Positions 43,986-57,304 of a DNA stretch of 64,000 nucleotides are shown here, piece by piece. Every line of letters begins with the position of its first letter. Position 1 is the stretch's first letter. The position numbers and the translations under genes are program-made. Location of the stretch: contig NC_091119.1 in the NCBI RefSeq assembly GCF_040183065.1, positions 189,330,043 through 189,394,042 on the forward strand, read 5' to 3'. Under the pieces are notes generated by a model. The model was not told the origin of the DNA. It was given only the letters and a program-made list of their open reading frames with translations, and ran no database searches. The DNA comes from Periplaneta americana. Lineage: Eukaryota > Arthropoda > Insecta > Blattodea > Blattidae.

Positions 43986-44175
43986 TCGTACGCGCAGATT
44001 GGGCCCAAGGCAGGCCTTTCATTGCAAACTCAGCATTCTCCCATCTTTCCTATGTTCTGCCTTTTAGTGTGCACATGCGATCCATACATCTTAATGTTGT
44101 GTATCATATATTATTTTCTTCTACTCCGAACTTTTCTTCCTTTCTTCCAGTGAATCCTTCAGTAGGCAGAGATAA
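43986..44175 (-). pseudogene. LINE family B 3' end, minus strand
   Basis: The minus strand reads CLLKDSLEE...KAEHRKDGRMLSLQ. The fragment lies tail to tail with the plus-strand fragment at 43424-43985. Confidence 0.65.
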
Positions 44176-44808
44176 TACGTAATGTTTACAAAATCAGTTG
44201 TAGGAAGAAATTCGAATGTGCTTTTTAAATTAATATCATTAGATTTGTTACGCATCTCCAGATATTGTCCTACGTTGCTTCAGAGCGTCTCTGAGAGTGT
44301 GTGTTTGCATTGCGTAGCGTAGATATTTAATATTGTTTAATATATTTCAGTAAATGTATTTTTATCTTGGCCCGAATGGTTTCCTCATTGCATGTCTGGA
44401 CGAAATGTGATGGCTCCTGAAAGTAAATTATCTTTATTGCATATAAGCTGCCTTCCATACGAATCTATGTGATAGATGTACACCTAACTTGCATTCAAGG
44501 TAACCAAACGCAGGACTCTAATTATTACTAACAGTTCTGTTATTCTGAATGAGTTTCGGAAGAATAACTTTCGAATTTTAGTTTTCGGAACTTGAAAGTG
44601 GAATAACCGGTAAAATATACGGGAATCTGTTTGTTTCCCTTGGTGTTGAAATCAGTGCTGCTTTGATGTATGTTTTCTGCCTGAGCATTTTATTAATATT
44701 GAAAGTTGTTATTATCCACTCCTGAGCACGAGTTCTACTCTTTCAGGGGGAAGCTAAAGTTTTTCTGTATATATTATATTTTATGTTACAATTATTAGCA
44801 AATAATAA
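44176..44808. other. Unassigned stretch
   Basis: No ORF or repeat recognised; possible unique sequence 5' of the Helitron. Confidence 0.4.
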
Positions 44809-45548
44809 ATCTATACTAATAATAAATCTGTAGCCGAAATTTTTCTGGTAATTTTCGATTTTCCAAAAATAATTGGTCCTAACATATATAATTAACCACA
44901 CTGAAACCGAAAATCGCTTTTTTGAAATTTTTGTTTGTATGTCTGTCTGTCTGTCTGTCTGTCTGTATGTTTGTTACCTTTTCACGCGATAATGGCTGAA
45001 CGGATTTCGATGAAAATTGGAATATAAATTAAGTTCGTTGTAACTGAGATTTTAGGCTATATGGCATTCAAAATACGTTATTTAAAAGGGGGGTTATAAG
45101 GGGGCCTGAATTAAATAAATCGAAATATCGCGCTTATTATTGATTTTTGTGAAAAATGTTACATAACAAATATAATTTTCGATAAGTTTTATTCCTTGAA
45201 AAATTTTGATAGGACTGATATTTAATGAGATAAATGAGTTTTAAAATTAAAATAACTGCCATCTAAGGCCGTGTAATGAATTAAAAAACAAATGATTTCG
45301 TCTATAAGGGGCCTTGGACAGCAACAATCGAAAGCTATGAAAGATAGCCTATAGAGAATGTTTCTGTGTTTGTATGAAGTAATATCGGAAGCTAAATTAA
45401 CCGATTTGTATAATTAATAATTATTTCACCATTGGAAAGTGTAGTTTCTCTAGGTGGACATAATGCTATAATGTTATTACAGTAACTTTTGATATAGGCC
45501 CTAATATAATATAATATGTAATATTATATAATATAATTTAAGTTATTT

Positions 45549-45706
45549 GAAGGGTTCACAACCATAGTGGGCCAAGCACCATTTACTGAATACGTAGAAA
45601 ACAAGGGTTAAAATTAAGTTATTACCATAATTCAATGGAAACCTATAACAAGTAAAATAAAATAAATCTAAATGATGTCAATCTTCATTAAACTATGGTT
45701 GCATGT
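45549..45706. mobile_element. Foldback MITE, GAAGGGTTC family, copy 3 (truncated)
   Basis: Left end GAAGGGTTCACAACCATAG and middle 'caatcttcattaaactatgg' match copies 1 and 2; the right arm is lost. It sits inside the Helitron. Confidence 0.75.
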
Positions 45707-45891
45707 AATAAAAATTAAGAAACAGGTTAAAGGAATATTGTCATTGCATCAAATGAGTGTCTCTGGACCAAAATGATCGCATTTTAATTATCTGGATGCA
45801 ATTTAAATTAAGTAACATATTAAACGATTTATCATTCTATCAAACACGAATGTTCCCTGGATCAAACGTCCTATTTTAATTATGTAATTAC

Positions 45892-48722
45892 TAGACATCG
45901 GATTTTTAGGCACTAAAAATTGCAGTTTTAGGCGCCTAAAATAAGCTCAAAATTTGTAAAATTAGGCTCTATTTTAATGAAAATAGGCATTTTAGGCACA
46001 TCAAGGTATCATACTTATTTCTTTCACTGAAACTTTTAGTTATACACTAAAATACGAACAAAAAAGTATGTTTAAACATTAAAAAAAATACTATATTACA
46101 TTTATAAACAGAGCTGCACAAATTTAATATATTGAAACTAATGAAATAATGATTATTGATATCAAGATTACTCATTTTAAGTTATTGAAATTCAGTTCCA
46201 TGCTCAGACTTTATTATAATTATCTGCACAGTACACCACCAGAATTTTTTCTAAATTCTCTACAGTTAACCTTTGCCTTTTGTCACTGAGAATCATTTTG
46301 AAAGCAGAAAAACTTCTTTCAACCGAAACTGATGTGAGAGGCGCAAATTTTAAATTAGGTACAATAGAAACATCAATACTTACTAGAACATTCACACTTT
46401 CCCCCGATATCACTCTTGATACTTTTTCCAACAATGAAAATCCTACATTCTTATTTAATACGTTGTCCCACTTATTTTTAACTTTTTTCCCAGTTTCACC
46501 CAAAGCAGAATGTATGTTCACTTGAGCTTCCTTTACTATTGCTATTTGGCTACAAAGAGATTGTTTTTCAAGTTCTAATTGTTCAATGCTTGCAGGTATG
46601 AAAGAAAAGTTTGATGTTATGTAGGCAATATCGTTTTTCACTCGTGAGTCATTCAGACAATCTTTCACTGCTTTCACACACGCTGCACTATCAGTTTCAG
46701 GTAATTTATCAATAACTGTGACCACTTCTTTAAAATACTTAGAATAATACACCACTGACTGAATCCAGCTTCCCCATCGTGTAACAACCGGCTGAGGTGG
46801 GAGTGGGATATCTGGAAAGTTCTCTCTGAATATTGAAATCCTGGATGGGGCTTTACAAAAACATTTTTTTGTGTTAGAAATAAACGAATTGACAAGAGGA
46901 AATTCATTCCGGATTGTTTCAGAAACCCTGTGAAGGCCATGTGCTAGACAGGTTACATGCGTGAGGTTAGGATAAAATGTTTTAAGAAGTGGAGCTGCAG
47001 CAACCATGTATGAGGCAGCATCAGTACAAAACAACATAACTTTAAAATCGTCTATATTACCTGAGTATAAGGACTGTAGGCCTTTATTTACAAAATAAGC
47101 AAAGGCTTGGGTATTCACTTTCGAATGTTCCTTTACACATACGAGGTGTGGAATCGAAGGTCCATCAGGACTAAGTTTTCCTACTACCATATTTGCTATA
47201 TACCTATTCATAGGATCTGAGGTTTCATCCACAGAGACCCATATGTAAGAATCACCTATATCCTTCCGAATGGAAGCTAAAGTTTCATTGTATATTCTGT
47301 CTAAGTAATTTTTTCTTAGGGTCGACTCAGATGGGATATTTTGTTTGCAGTAATTTTGTAAAAACTGTCTTAAAACCGGATTTTCAATTGCATTCCAGGG
47401 AATGTTAGCAGCAACAAACGCTCTGGTTAAATCAGGATAGAAATTGCTGCTGAGATTGGATGAAGTAGGCTGTGTTAGTAAAGTTTGTTGCAGTTGATTT
47501 TTCTGCTGAGCTTTAGCCTTATGAGCCGCTCCTTGCACATGCTGCTTTAGGTGGCACTTCTTTTCTTGCGAAATCTAAAAATGTAAAGTAAACTGAATTA
47601 AAATAAAATCCTAATTGTTGTATTGCCGTATTTCTATCACAAAGTTAGTGGGTTCGAACAATCAAAATATTAATGGCCTGCAAATACTTTAACTATCGGA
47701 ATTTAAAACGTTAAAGTGTAGTGGTCTTAAAAAGAATTATACCTCAGGATAGCTCAGTCAGTGTGTAAATATTATAGGCCTACTCATTAAAATTAATAGA
47801 ATTTATAAATTTCAACTATTGTTACATACCTGTTTGCTACAAATCTTGCAGAATATTATTTTTCCATCATAAGTGAATTCTGAATATTCTGTTAGCCATT
47901 GCCGGATCAATGTAGATTTTGCACTTATATTTTTCGGCATTATCGCGTTAAACTTCACAGGAAAACGTCCTACCGCTCAAAACTTCTCAACACAAATAAG
48001 GTGAGGGAAAGAGCAACTGTTAACGAGCATTCAAATGAACCGTTGTTATTGAGATTCAATTGGACAAAAATACAAAGTTCCACTTATTGTTGCATCACTA
48101 GGAGGGCCATTCTTTTAAATATTTTGTAACGGTTTACCCTACTAATTCGCAGTTTTACGACTTTTCACAAATATTTCAAAAACACTCTTTCTCCAAAAAT
48201 TGTGATTTTATGACACTCTGAAGGGCAGTACAGCTAATCGGTTTCAGACCGAAAACAGTCATTTTTATAGTATAGTATATCTCTGAATCGGTAGCAGCAC
48301 ATGTGATTGTTGCCTGCTTCAAAACTAAGGTTGGTTCTTTGTCGGCATTTATGCCTCCAAACATGTTAAATTCGGTGAAATCTATTGCGAGTGTCGTGAG
48401 ATTCAAAACATTTTGTTTCCTTTATCAATGGTTTCATGGCCGGTGTGAAGCAAACTTTCCACTTTTTAAATGCCTTAAATTTCGGAGTGAATGCATGTAT
48501 AAATTATAAAAAGTAAGAGTAAAATGCGAAATTTTACAGTGAGTTAGGCATTTTTAGGCGAATATTAACAAATTAGGCTCTAATAACCGTTTTAGGGCAT
48601 TTTAGGGCACTATAAAACTCTTTGAATACCTTTCAATTTCCATGAAACACAAATATTAATAATTATTTTTACTTTTCTCCTAAAGAAACAAAATAGGCAT
48701 TTGCCCTAGAATCCGATGTCTG
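45892..48722 (-). mobile_element. Complete hAT element 1
   Basis: Exact 8-bp duplication GTAATTAC (45884-45891, 48723-48730). Ends are TAGACATCGGATTTTTAGG and, from the right, CAGACATCGGATTCTAGGGC. Both ends carry many copies of TTTTAGGC or TTAGGC, likely transposase-binding subterminal repeats. It encodes an apparently intact transposase on the minus strand. Inserted in a Helitron. Confidence 0.95.
46204..47940 (-). CDS. hAT transposase, two exons, apparently intact (493 aa)
   Basis: Cuts and pastes the surrounding element using the inverted ends; acts in the nucleus. Exon 1 is 47940-47830 (37 codons from ATG, MPKNIS...), exon 2 is 47574-46204; the intron (47829-47575) has GT...AG borders (CAG|GTATGT, ttttag|ATT) and keeps frame. 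A zinc finger C31-x2-C34-x14-H49-x5-H55 is completed only by splicing. The RNase H-like core shows WVSVDETSD (D153), LFCTDAASYM (D222), C246-x2-H249, TRWGSW (W304) and the C-terminal dimerisation motif TSVSVERSFSAF (E456), then RQRLTVENLEKILVV. No frameshift or stop. Length and full-length layout match the homologue at 54888-56372, which also begins MPK, supporting the start. I assume the splice from sequence only. Confidence 0.9.
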
Positions 48723-48778
48723 GTAATTACTTTATATTTATTTCTAACGGGTGCAGCGGAGCGCACGGGTACGGCTAG

Positions 48779-48808
48779 TAAATAAATAAATAAATAAATA
48801 AATAAATC
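48779..48808. repeat. (AAAT)n microsatellite at the Helitron end
   Basis: Seven AAAT units immediately after the CTAG end. Confidence 0.9.
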
Positions 48809-49366
48809 TAATATGATACTGAAAAATAAACAGATTTTTGCTTTTAAATTGTTCGATAAAAGTGCTATTGCTGTTATAAAAGAATGGGCCAACCATTTTT
48901 ATTCTAATCCTTGAACTGGTAAACATCAAGGTCAGATAAATGTGAAGTGTGTAGTGGTTTTTGCGTCACTCTGTACGTAAATACAGCGCTAGCTTTACAA
49001 CTACCGTTGCTCCTCCACACCTAGTCTTAGCTCTCTCTCTGCCAGCCTTCTTTCTTAAATGTTCTCCTCTGCAATGGTTTCAATAACATGATTCCTCTAT
49101 AACCACACACCTGCTATGCTGTCTGCTCTGGGAATGCCCTTAGGCATCTAGAGACATAAATCTTTCGTGCTCAGACAACTGTCGTTTTTGCACATCGTCT
49201 AGGACATATCTAGGCCTATTCCTTTTCAGTACAATTAGAGAAAGATTTAGATAAACATTCCTGATTAACAGTGACAATAAACTCTATAGAATAGCCTATG
49301 CACGAAAACCTTAAGGGAAGCATTTTATATAAAAAAAAATATTACTTAATTTTCGAGATTGATAAA
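48809..49366. other. Unassigned stretch
   Basis: Nothing recognised. Confidence 0.4.
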
Positions 49367-49368
49367 TA

Positions 49369-50723
49369 CAGGGACATCATTTTATTTTTACTTCAATTTT
49401 TATTGTATCTGAGTTTTTTAATGTACTTTACTCCCACCTCTTCTACTAATGAAGTTCCAACTCCACACAGAGCCAAGACAGCAGATAGTAAGCAGTACTG
49501 AGTTACTGAGTATAGTACGTTCCAGAAATATGTTCGCGTTTTCCAGTGACGAAAGAGCTTTCAATATTGAATCATATTTTCGCACAGGTACTGTCCGTTT
49601 GCCTACGTCGCATCCCGATTTCCCCCACCTGCTTCTGCTCGCCCCTCTGTAAAAGCTGGGCTGTCTTAGCTCTTTTCTGAAAACATTAATTTCTCTTAGG
49701 AATTGGGCGTTTACGTAATATTATACAGCTGTTTAATTTAACTTAAATAAAAGGGCCTCGTTAAGTAATTAACTGTCACGTGATTTCCTCCCTTTCTACG
49801 ATCCTGCGGCATAATCACTTGGACGGACAGTAGATAGCATGTCTGAGTAATTTTATATTTTCGGATCGGGCAGAAGTGAAGATTGAATTAACAGTACGTA
49901 GAGTAGGTATAGAATTATTTCAACATGAGTTACTAGTACGAAGGACGAAACTGGCAATAGGAATTAGATGCAATAGTCTATAGTGCGATAATATGCACAA
50001 AAGAACTGAAGCCTGTATCGAAATGAACGGCCACCATTTTCAAAATTGTGTTTAAATATTCATATTATGATTATTTTTCAATTTAACTTCTTTCTCTATA
50101 TTGTACGCTAATGTGCTGTAGACAGTATAATATACACCACATAGCCACCGGCGTGGCTCAGTCGGTTAAGGCGCTTGCCTGGCGGTCTGAAGTTGCGTTC
50201 GGGCGCGGGTTCGATCCCCGCTTGGGCTGATTACCTGGTTGGGTTTTTTCCGAGGTTTTCCCCAACCGTAATGTGAATGCAAGGTAATCTATGGCGAATC
50301 CTCGGCCTCATCTCGCCAGATAACATCTCGCTATCACCAATCTCATCGACGCTAAATAACCTAGTAGTTGATACAGCGTCGTTAAATAACCAACTAAAAT
50401 AAAAAAATATACACCACATAATGAATACGTTCGCATGGATAACTCACTTCGTGAGTAAAAACACTTATTCTTAATACAGTACTGCACTTTCATTAAAGAA
50501 AAACCTAATGAAAATTATCAAACTCAAAATCGCGATATTTCCTAGTTTACGTAAATGGATTAACTACTTTTCTTCCTTCCTATACCTAGTAGAGTGATTT
50601 GTGTTTTACGCCAGTATCGTCGAACTCCAGTCTTGGAGGGGGGAGCAAGCGGTGTTTCCGGTTCTCTAAAGGTATAGACAGGTTAATATTAAAAATGTTA
50701 GTAAAAATAAAATGATGTCCTTG
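49369..50723 (-). mobile_element. 1.06-kb TA-flanked element, copy 2, carrying a SINE
   Basis: Left end CAGGGACATCATTTTATTTT after TA (49367-49368); the right end, 'aaaataaaatgatgtccttg', precedes TA (50724-50725). It is inverted relative to copies 1 and 3 and 1355 bp long because of the SINE at 50144-50406. Confidence 0.85.
50144..50406 (+). mobile_element. tRNA-derived SINE (type 2), intact
   Basis: Exact 14-bp duplication ATATACACCACATA (50130-50143, 50407-50420). Head: 'ccggcgtggctcagtcggtt' (A box TGGCTCAGTCGG), then 'gcgggttcgatccccgctt' (B box). Core: 'attacctggttgggtttttt' with 'ccgaggttttccccaacc'; 3' end 'ttgatacagcgtcgttaaat' and A-rich tail. Confidence 0.95.
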
Positions 50724-50725
50724 TA

Positions 50726-50867
50726 CAATTAAATACAGTATAATAAAATTATCTATAATAAAGTCACAAGAGGTCCGAGTGACGTTTATTAGGACTACTT
50801 ATTTCGTGAATAAAATAAGAATGTAAATATATGTCCCTAAAATTCGCTCACAAAATGTTAATAATTG
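50726..50867. other. Spacer between inverted element copies
   Basis: AT-rich 140 bp with 'atgtccctaaaattcgctca'; nothing recognised. Confidence 0.4.
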
Positions 50868-50869
50868 TA

Positions 50870-51945
50870 CAGGGACATCATTTTATTTTTACTAACATTT
50901 CTAATATTAACCTGGCTATACCTTTGGATGAACGGTTGCTAACCCCTTCCACGACTGGAGGTAGATGATACTGGCGTAATATACAAACAAATCACTTTAC
51001 TATGTATAGGAGGGAAGAAAAGTAATTCATCCATTTACGTAAACTAGGAAATATCGCGATTTTAGTTTGATAATTTTCATTAGGTTTTTGTTTAATCAAA
51101 ATACAGTACAGTATTAACAATGAGTGCTTTTACTCACGAACTGAGCTGCCCATGCGGACGTATTCATTATGCAGTGTATATTATACTTTCTATAGCACAT
51201 TAGCGTACACTATAGAGAAGTTAAATTGAAAAATAATCAAATATGGATATTTAAACACATTTTTGAAAATGGTGGCCGTACATTTCGATACAGGCTTCAG
51301 TTCTAATGTGCATATTATCGCACTATAGACTATTGCATCTAATTCCAATTACCAGTTTCGTCCTTCGTACCAGTAACTCATGTTGAAATAATTCTGTACT
51401 TGCTCTATAAAAGAGTACCTTACGTACTGTAAATTCAATCTTAACTTCTGCCCGATCCGAAATCTACTGTCCGTCCAAGTGGTTATGTCACAGGATCGTA
51501 GAAAGGGGGGAAATCACGTGACAGTTAATTACTTTACGAGACCCTTTTATTTAAGTTATTTTAAACAGTTGTATAATATTGCGTAGACGTCCAATTCCTA
51601 ACAGAAATTAATCTTTCCAGAAAAGAGCTAATACAGCCCAGCCACTAGCCTTTACAAAGAGGCGAATAGAAGCGGGTGGGGGAAACCGGGATGCGACGTA
51701 GGCAAATGGACGACAGTACCTGTGCGAAAATGATTCAATATTGAAAGCTCTTTTGTCACTGGAAAACGCGAACATATTTTTGGAATGTACTGTTTACAAT
51801 GATCGTAAGGCTACTGTACCTTTATATGCGGTCTTGGATCTATGTGGAGGACGGTTGAACTTCATTAGTAGAAGGGGTGGGAGTGAAGTACATTAAAAAA
51901 CTCAGGTACAATAAAAATTGAAGTAAAAATAAAGTGATGTCCCTG
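50870..51945 (+). mobile_element. 1.06-kb TA-flanked element, copy 3
   Basis: Ends CAGGGACATCATTTTATTTT and its near-complement 'aaaataaagtgatgtccctg', with TA at 50868-50869 and 51946-51947. 1076 bp, without SINE and without the (AT)n run of copy 1. Confidence 0.9.
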
Positions 51946-51984
51946 TATATTTATGAATACTTAACCTATTCAGACATTGTGAAG

Positions 51985-52868
51985 TTGAAATAGATTAATA
52001 ATGATTACTGCAATAAAGAAATTAGATATTATTCAGTAATGCCAATTGAGAAAAGCGAAATACAGGTTTAAAAATGCTAATTACATGTACTGCGCTTTTC
52101 TCTTGTTATTATAACAGAAATACGTTGTCATTATGTGCTCAAATCATAATTTATTTTAAACATTCTATAGAATAATCACAAATAACCTGATTAATACATT
52201 AATTAAATGAACAGTTATATAAAATGTTGATTTGAAAGTTCTTTAAGTAGTGGAATCTTATTTGAGTATTCTGTGACGTCGTCAAATTGTTTAATTGGTT
52301 TATTTTACGACGTTTTATCGACTGCTATGGTTAGCTAGCATATGAGTGAAATGTAGGTGACTATTTCGTTTATGTGACGTCGTTCCATTTTCGGCCAATG
52401 AAGTGTAATGAAACTTTGAATTCCAACCAATAACAGTTATACATCGCGATAATTTTTACAGCCCGATTTGTCACTATCAATTTATCGCATGGTCATTCCT
52501 TCGTTTAGTCAGTATCGCCAACTGTTTCCACGTAAATCGATGTGCATGAATCCATTGTACTAAATAAAGTACGAAATCCTACTTCCACATCTACATCTTC
52601 ATCTTTTAATTCCATGTCAATTGTATCTAAAGAAAATGACACTCCTTCATAACAATTGTTCATTTAATTAATGTATTAATCAGGTTATTTGTAATTATAT
52701 TATAAAATGTTTAAATTAAATTATAATTTCAGCAGATAATGAAAACGTATTTCTGATATAATAACAAGAGAAAAGAGCAGTACATGTAATTAACATTTTT
52801 AAACCTGTATTTCGCTTTTCTCAATTGGCATTACTGAATAACGTTCAATTTCTTTATTGCAGTAATTG
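51985..52868. repeat. Large inverted repeat, arms about 230 bp
   Basis: 51995-52225 and 52640-52868 are inverted copies: 'ttactgcaataaagaaatt', 'cagtaatgccaattgagaaa', 'gcgaaatacaggtttaaaaa' and 'aacctgattaatacattaat' recur as complements. The spacer of about 420 bp includes 'ggtttattttacgacgtttt' (52300-52325), a SINE 3'-end-like fragment. It probably is a foldback transposon; no target duplication was identified. Confidence 0.8.
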
Positions 52869-53175
52869 TTATTCCCATCTACGCTAAACTGGAGAATTCC
52901 CACGGTATCTTTGAACCGTGCCGTTACGTTTAGCACCAGATTTAAGTAAATACACAATATCGCCAACATAAGAACACGACGTTGGTGTGTGGCGTCGTTG
53001 GAGGGAGAAATTTGTTTATTTTCTCTCTCTACCTCCTTCGTTCTGAACATTACTGAGAGATAGCACCACTGTTAGCTACAAGGTATATTTGCGCAAATAT
53101 ATTGAAGTAGATTACGTGACTTATTACGTGACTTAGATGAGAGTCTCGGGACAAAACAGTTTTGCTATATTTATT
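52869..53175. other. Unassigned stretch
   Basis: An 83-codon minus ORF (52799-53050) overlaps the inverted-repeat arm and is not recognised. Confidence 0.35.
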
Positions 53176-53335
53176 TTTTTATTAAATGTTAAGCACAGGA
53201 ACGCCATTTCGTAATTTTATTTAAGAAACAAGCCAAACAAATTATCTTTGCATCAAAAACGGATGCTCCCTGGGCCAAATTATCGTATTTTATAATTGTT
53301 TGAATGCAACAGAAGCCAGAAGTCTTGCACTTGAC
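53176..53335. mobile_element. Helitron body fragment
   Basis: 'tttgcatcaaaaacggatgc', 'tccctgggccaaattatcg' and 'gtttgaatgcaac' match the Helitron part at 45730-45800. The ends are not visible. Confidence 0.45.
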
Positions 53336-53599
53336 TAAAGCAGTGAATTATTTAAGAATATAGTCGCGAATTTTACTACCACCATTTCGATTGTGTTTTG
53401 TTTGGCACGGCTCGGTACGGCCCGGTGACTAGTGGCCAGCGAGTAACGTCGTCTATCGACATTGCTCTGCCGTGGGTATTATCCAGTTGTTCCTTCATCT
53501 ATTTCGACTTCACAGTGCTTCGCTTGTGGATTAATCGTCAAATCTCAGATCTCTTGTGATATTACTATAAATAATGGCAGCGAAATGAATTCAGGGTCC

Positions 53600-53742
53600 A
53601 TCGCCGAATGTTACCCAACATTTGCTCTTAATGGTTTGAGGGAAAACTTCAGACAATCAGGTAACTTTTTCCAACCAGGATTTGAACCCGGGCCCGTTCG
53701 TTTCACGGCCAGACATGTTAACCGTTACTTCGCAGCGGTGGT
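53600..53742 (-). mobile_element. SINE type 1, head and core, 3'-truncated
   Basis: Complement of the type 1 head and core: 'gaatgttacccaacatttgc', 'gagggaaaacttc', 'ggatttgaacccgggcccgt' (B box), 'cggccagacatgttaaccgt' (A box). It has decayed more than the other copies. The 166-codon ORF across it (53462-53962) is a by-product. Confidence 0.75.
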
Positions 53743-54084
53743 CTCAATTTTTGTTGCCAAAGAAGGTAGAAATCGTTGGCTGTTGCTTGAAATACATCTC
53801 CTGCTGGGTCAACGAGGACAGAATCTTATGCTCTTGCTTCGCGTCATCCTCCCTTGTGGAATCAAAACAATGTATGTGCTGGATAGAAATAATTTGATTG
53901 ACGAAAAGTGGGAGAACTTTAATTTCGTAGTAGCTGTGTTGCATATTTCACTGTTTGTTTAGAAAATTTAGAGTTTACGATAAAGTTCGCGATATTTCGT
54001 GGTCTAGAAACTTGTTCTTATTGTACGAGTATAATTGTGTAAATTAAGTCCAGATACATCTGATGAACTGATAAAACAAAATTT
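53743..54084. other. Unassigned stretch
   Basis: Nothing recognised. Confidence 0.4.
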
Positions 54085-54103
54085 GGCTGATAACTTATCA
54101 TTA

Positions 54104-54640
54104 CTTACTTACTGGCTTTTAAGGAACTCGTAGGTTCATTGCCGCCCTCACATAAGCCCGCCATTGGTTCCTATCCTGAGCAAGATTAATCCAGTCGCTA
54201 TCATCATATCCCACCTCCCTCAAATCCATTTTAATATTATATTCCCATCTACGTCTCGGCCTCCCCAAAGGTCCTTTCCCCTCTGGCCTCCCAACTAACA
54301 CTCTATATGCATTTCTGGATTCGCCCATACGTGCTACATGCCCTGCCCATCTCAAACGTCTGGATTTAATGTTCCTAATGATGTCAGGTGAAGAATACAA
54401 TGCGTGCAGTTCTGCGTTGTGTAACTTTCTCCATTCTCCTGTAACTTCATCCCTTTTAGCCCCAAATATTTTCCTAAGAACCTTATTCTCAAACACCCTC
54501 AATCTCTGTTCCTCTCTCAAAGTGAGAGTCCAAGTTTCACAGCCATACAGAACAGCCAGTAATATAACTGTTTTATAAATAACTTTCAGATTTTTTGACA
54601 GCAGACTAGATGACAAAAGCTTCTCAACCGAATAATAACA
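54104..54640 (-). pseudogene. LINE family A, 5'-truncated
   Basis: A 19-bp duplication GGCTGATAACTTATCATTA lies at 54085-54103 and, on the other side, split by a hAT: GGCTGATAAC (54641-54650) plus TTATCATTA (56855-56863). The ORF (stop at 54119) encodes KTVILLAVLYGCETWTLTLR, NKVLRKIFGAKRDEVTGEWR, ARMGESRNAYRVLVGRPEGK and ends RAYVRAAMNLRVP. A small deletion near the 5' edge removes a residue (KVIYKT for KVRIYKT). Confidence 0.9.
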
Positions 54641-54650
54641 GGCTGATAAC

Positions 54651-56846
<2,196 letters not shown>

Positions 56847-56863
56847 CTGATAACTTATCATTA

Positions 56864-57293
56864 GTATTAAAAAAGGGCCTCTACTCATATTTAAAGGTGG
56901 GATGAACGTTGTACGAATCGAAATAGATTCTTCGCAGAGAATTCAAACTGGTTACGAGAACATCTGTTTCGTTGTATCAAGATTGCGTGCTTGTATCACA
57001 TACTTTGAGTTCTTTTTGCACATATCTTTCAGACTTGATATAAAAAAGCTGACAACCACGGAGTGCTCACGATTTAAAAGAAGTACAAGGCAATACAAAA
57101 GCGGTTCTACTAGGAAACGTGCTCGTTAGTTTCTCGTGTCAAACCTGGGGCAGCGGCTCTTCAAAAGAAGGCAGAAATGCGCGGTAATTCTTCATAGATT
57201 CTTTGCATTCCGGAAACATCACCGCAATATGTGACGAATTAATTAGTAGATGTGCAACAACTCTTCAAGTATTTCCATATGTACACATTATAG
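56864..57293. other. Unassigned stretch
   Basis: A 75-codon plus ORF at 56902-57129 has no recognised domain. Confidence 0.35.
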
Positions 57294-57304
57294 ATGCTGA
57301 TGAC

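Larger units (their letters stand above)
44810..48778 (+). mobile_element. Non-autonomous Helitron carrying a MITE and a hAT
   Basis: It starts TCTATACTAATAATAAATC and ends 'gcgcacgggtacggCTAG', placed between A (44809) and T (48779), as Helitrons do; the ends fit the TC...CTRR rule. The inner part has a TGTC-repeat ('gtatgtctgtctgtctgtct') and 'aacggatttcgatgaaaatt', both common in insect Helitrons. Removing the hAT (2831 bp + duplication) and MITE leaves about 1 kb without Rep/helicase, so it is non-autonomous. Related body sequence is at 53180-53330 ('gcatcaaaaacggatgctcc'). The 3' hairpin is short (GTGC/GCAC). Confidence 0.75.

Noticed and set aside
45892..48722. Domesticated host gene derived from a hAT
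   Set aside because: Intact inverted ends and exact 8-bp duplication show a mobile element, not an exapted gene.
53462..53962. 166-codon plus-strand ORF
   Set aside because: It runs through an antisense SINE and unrelated flanks; no domain, no conserved start.
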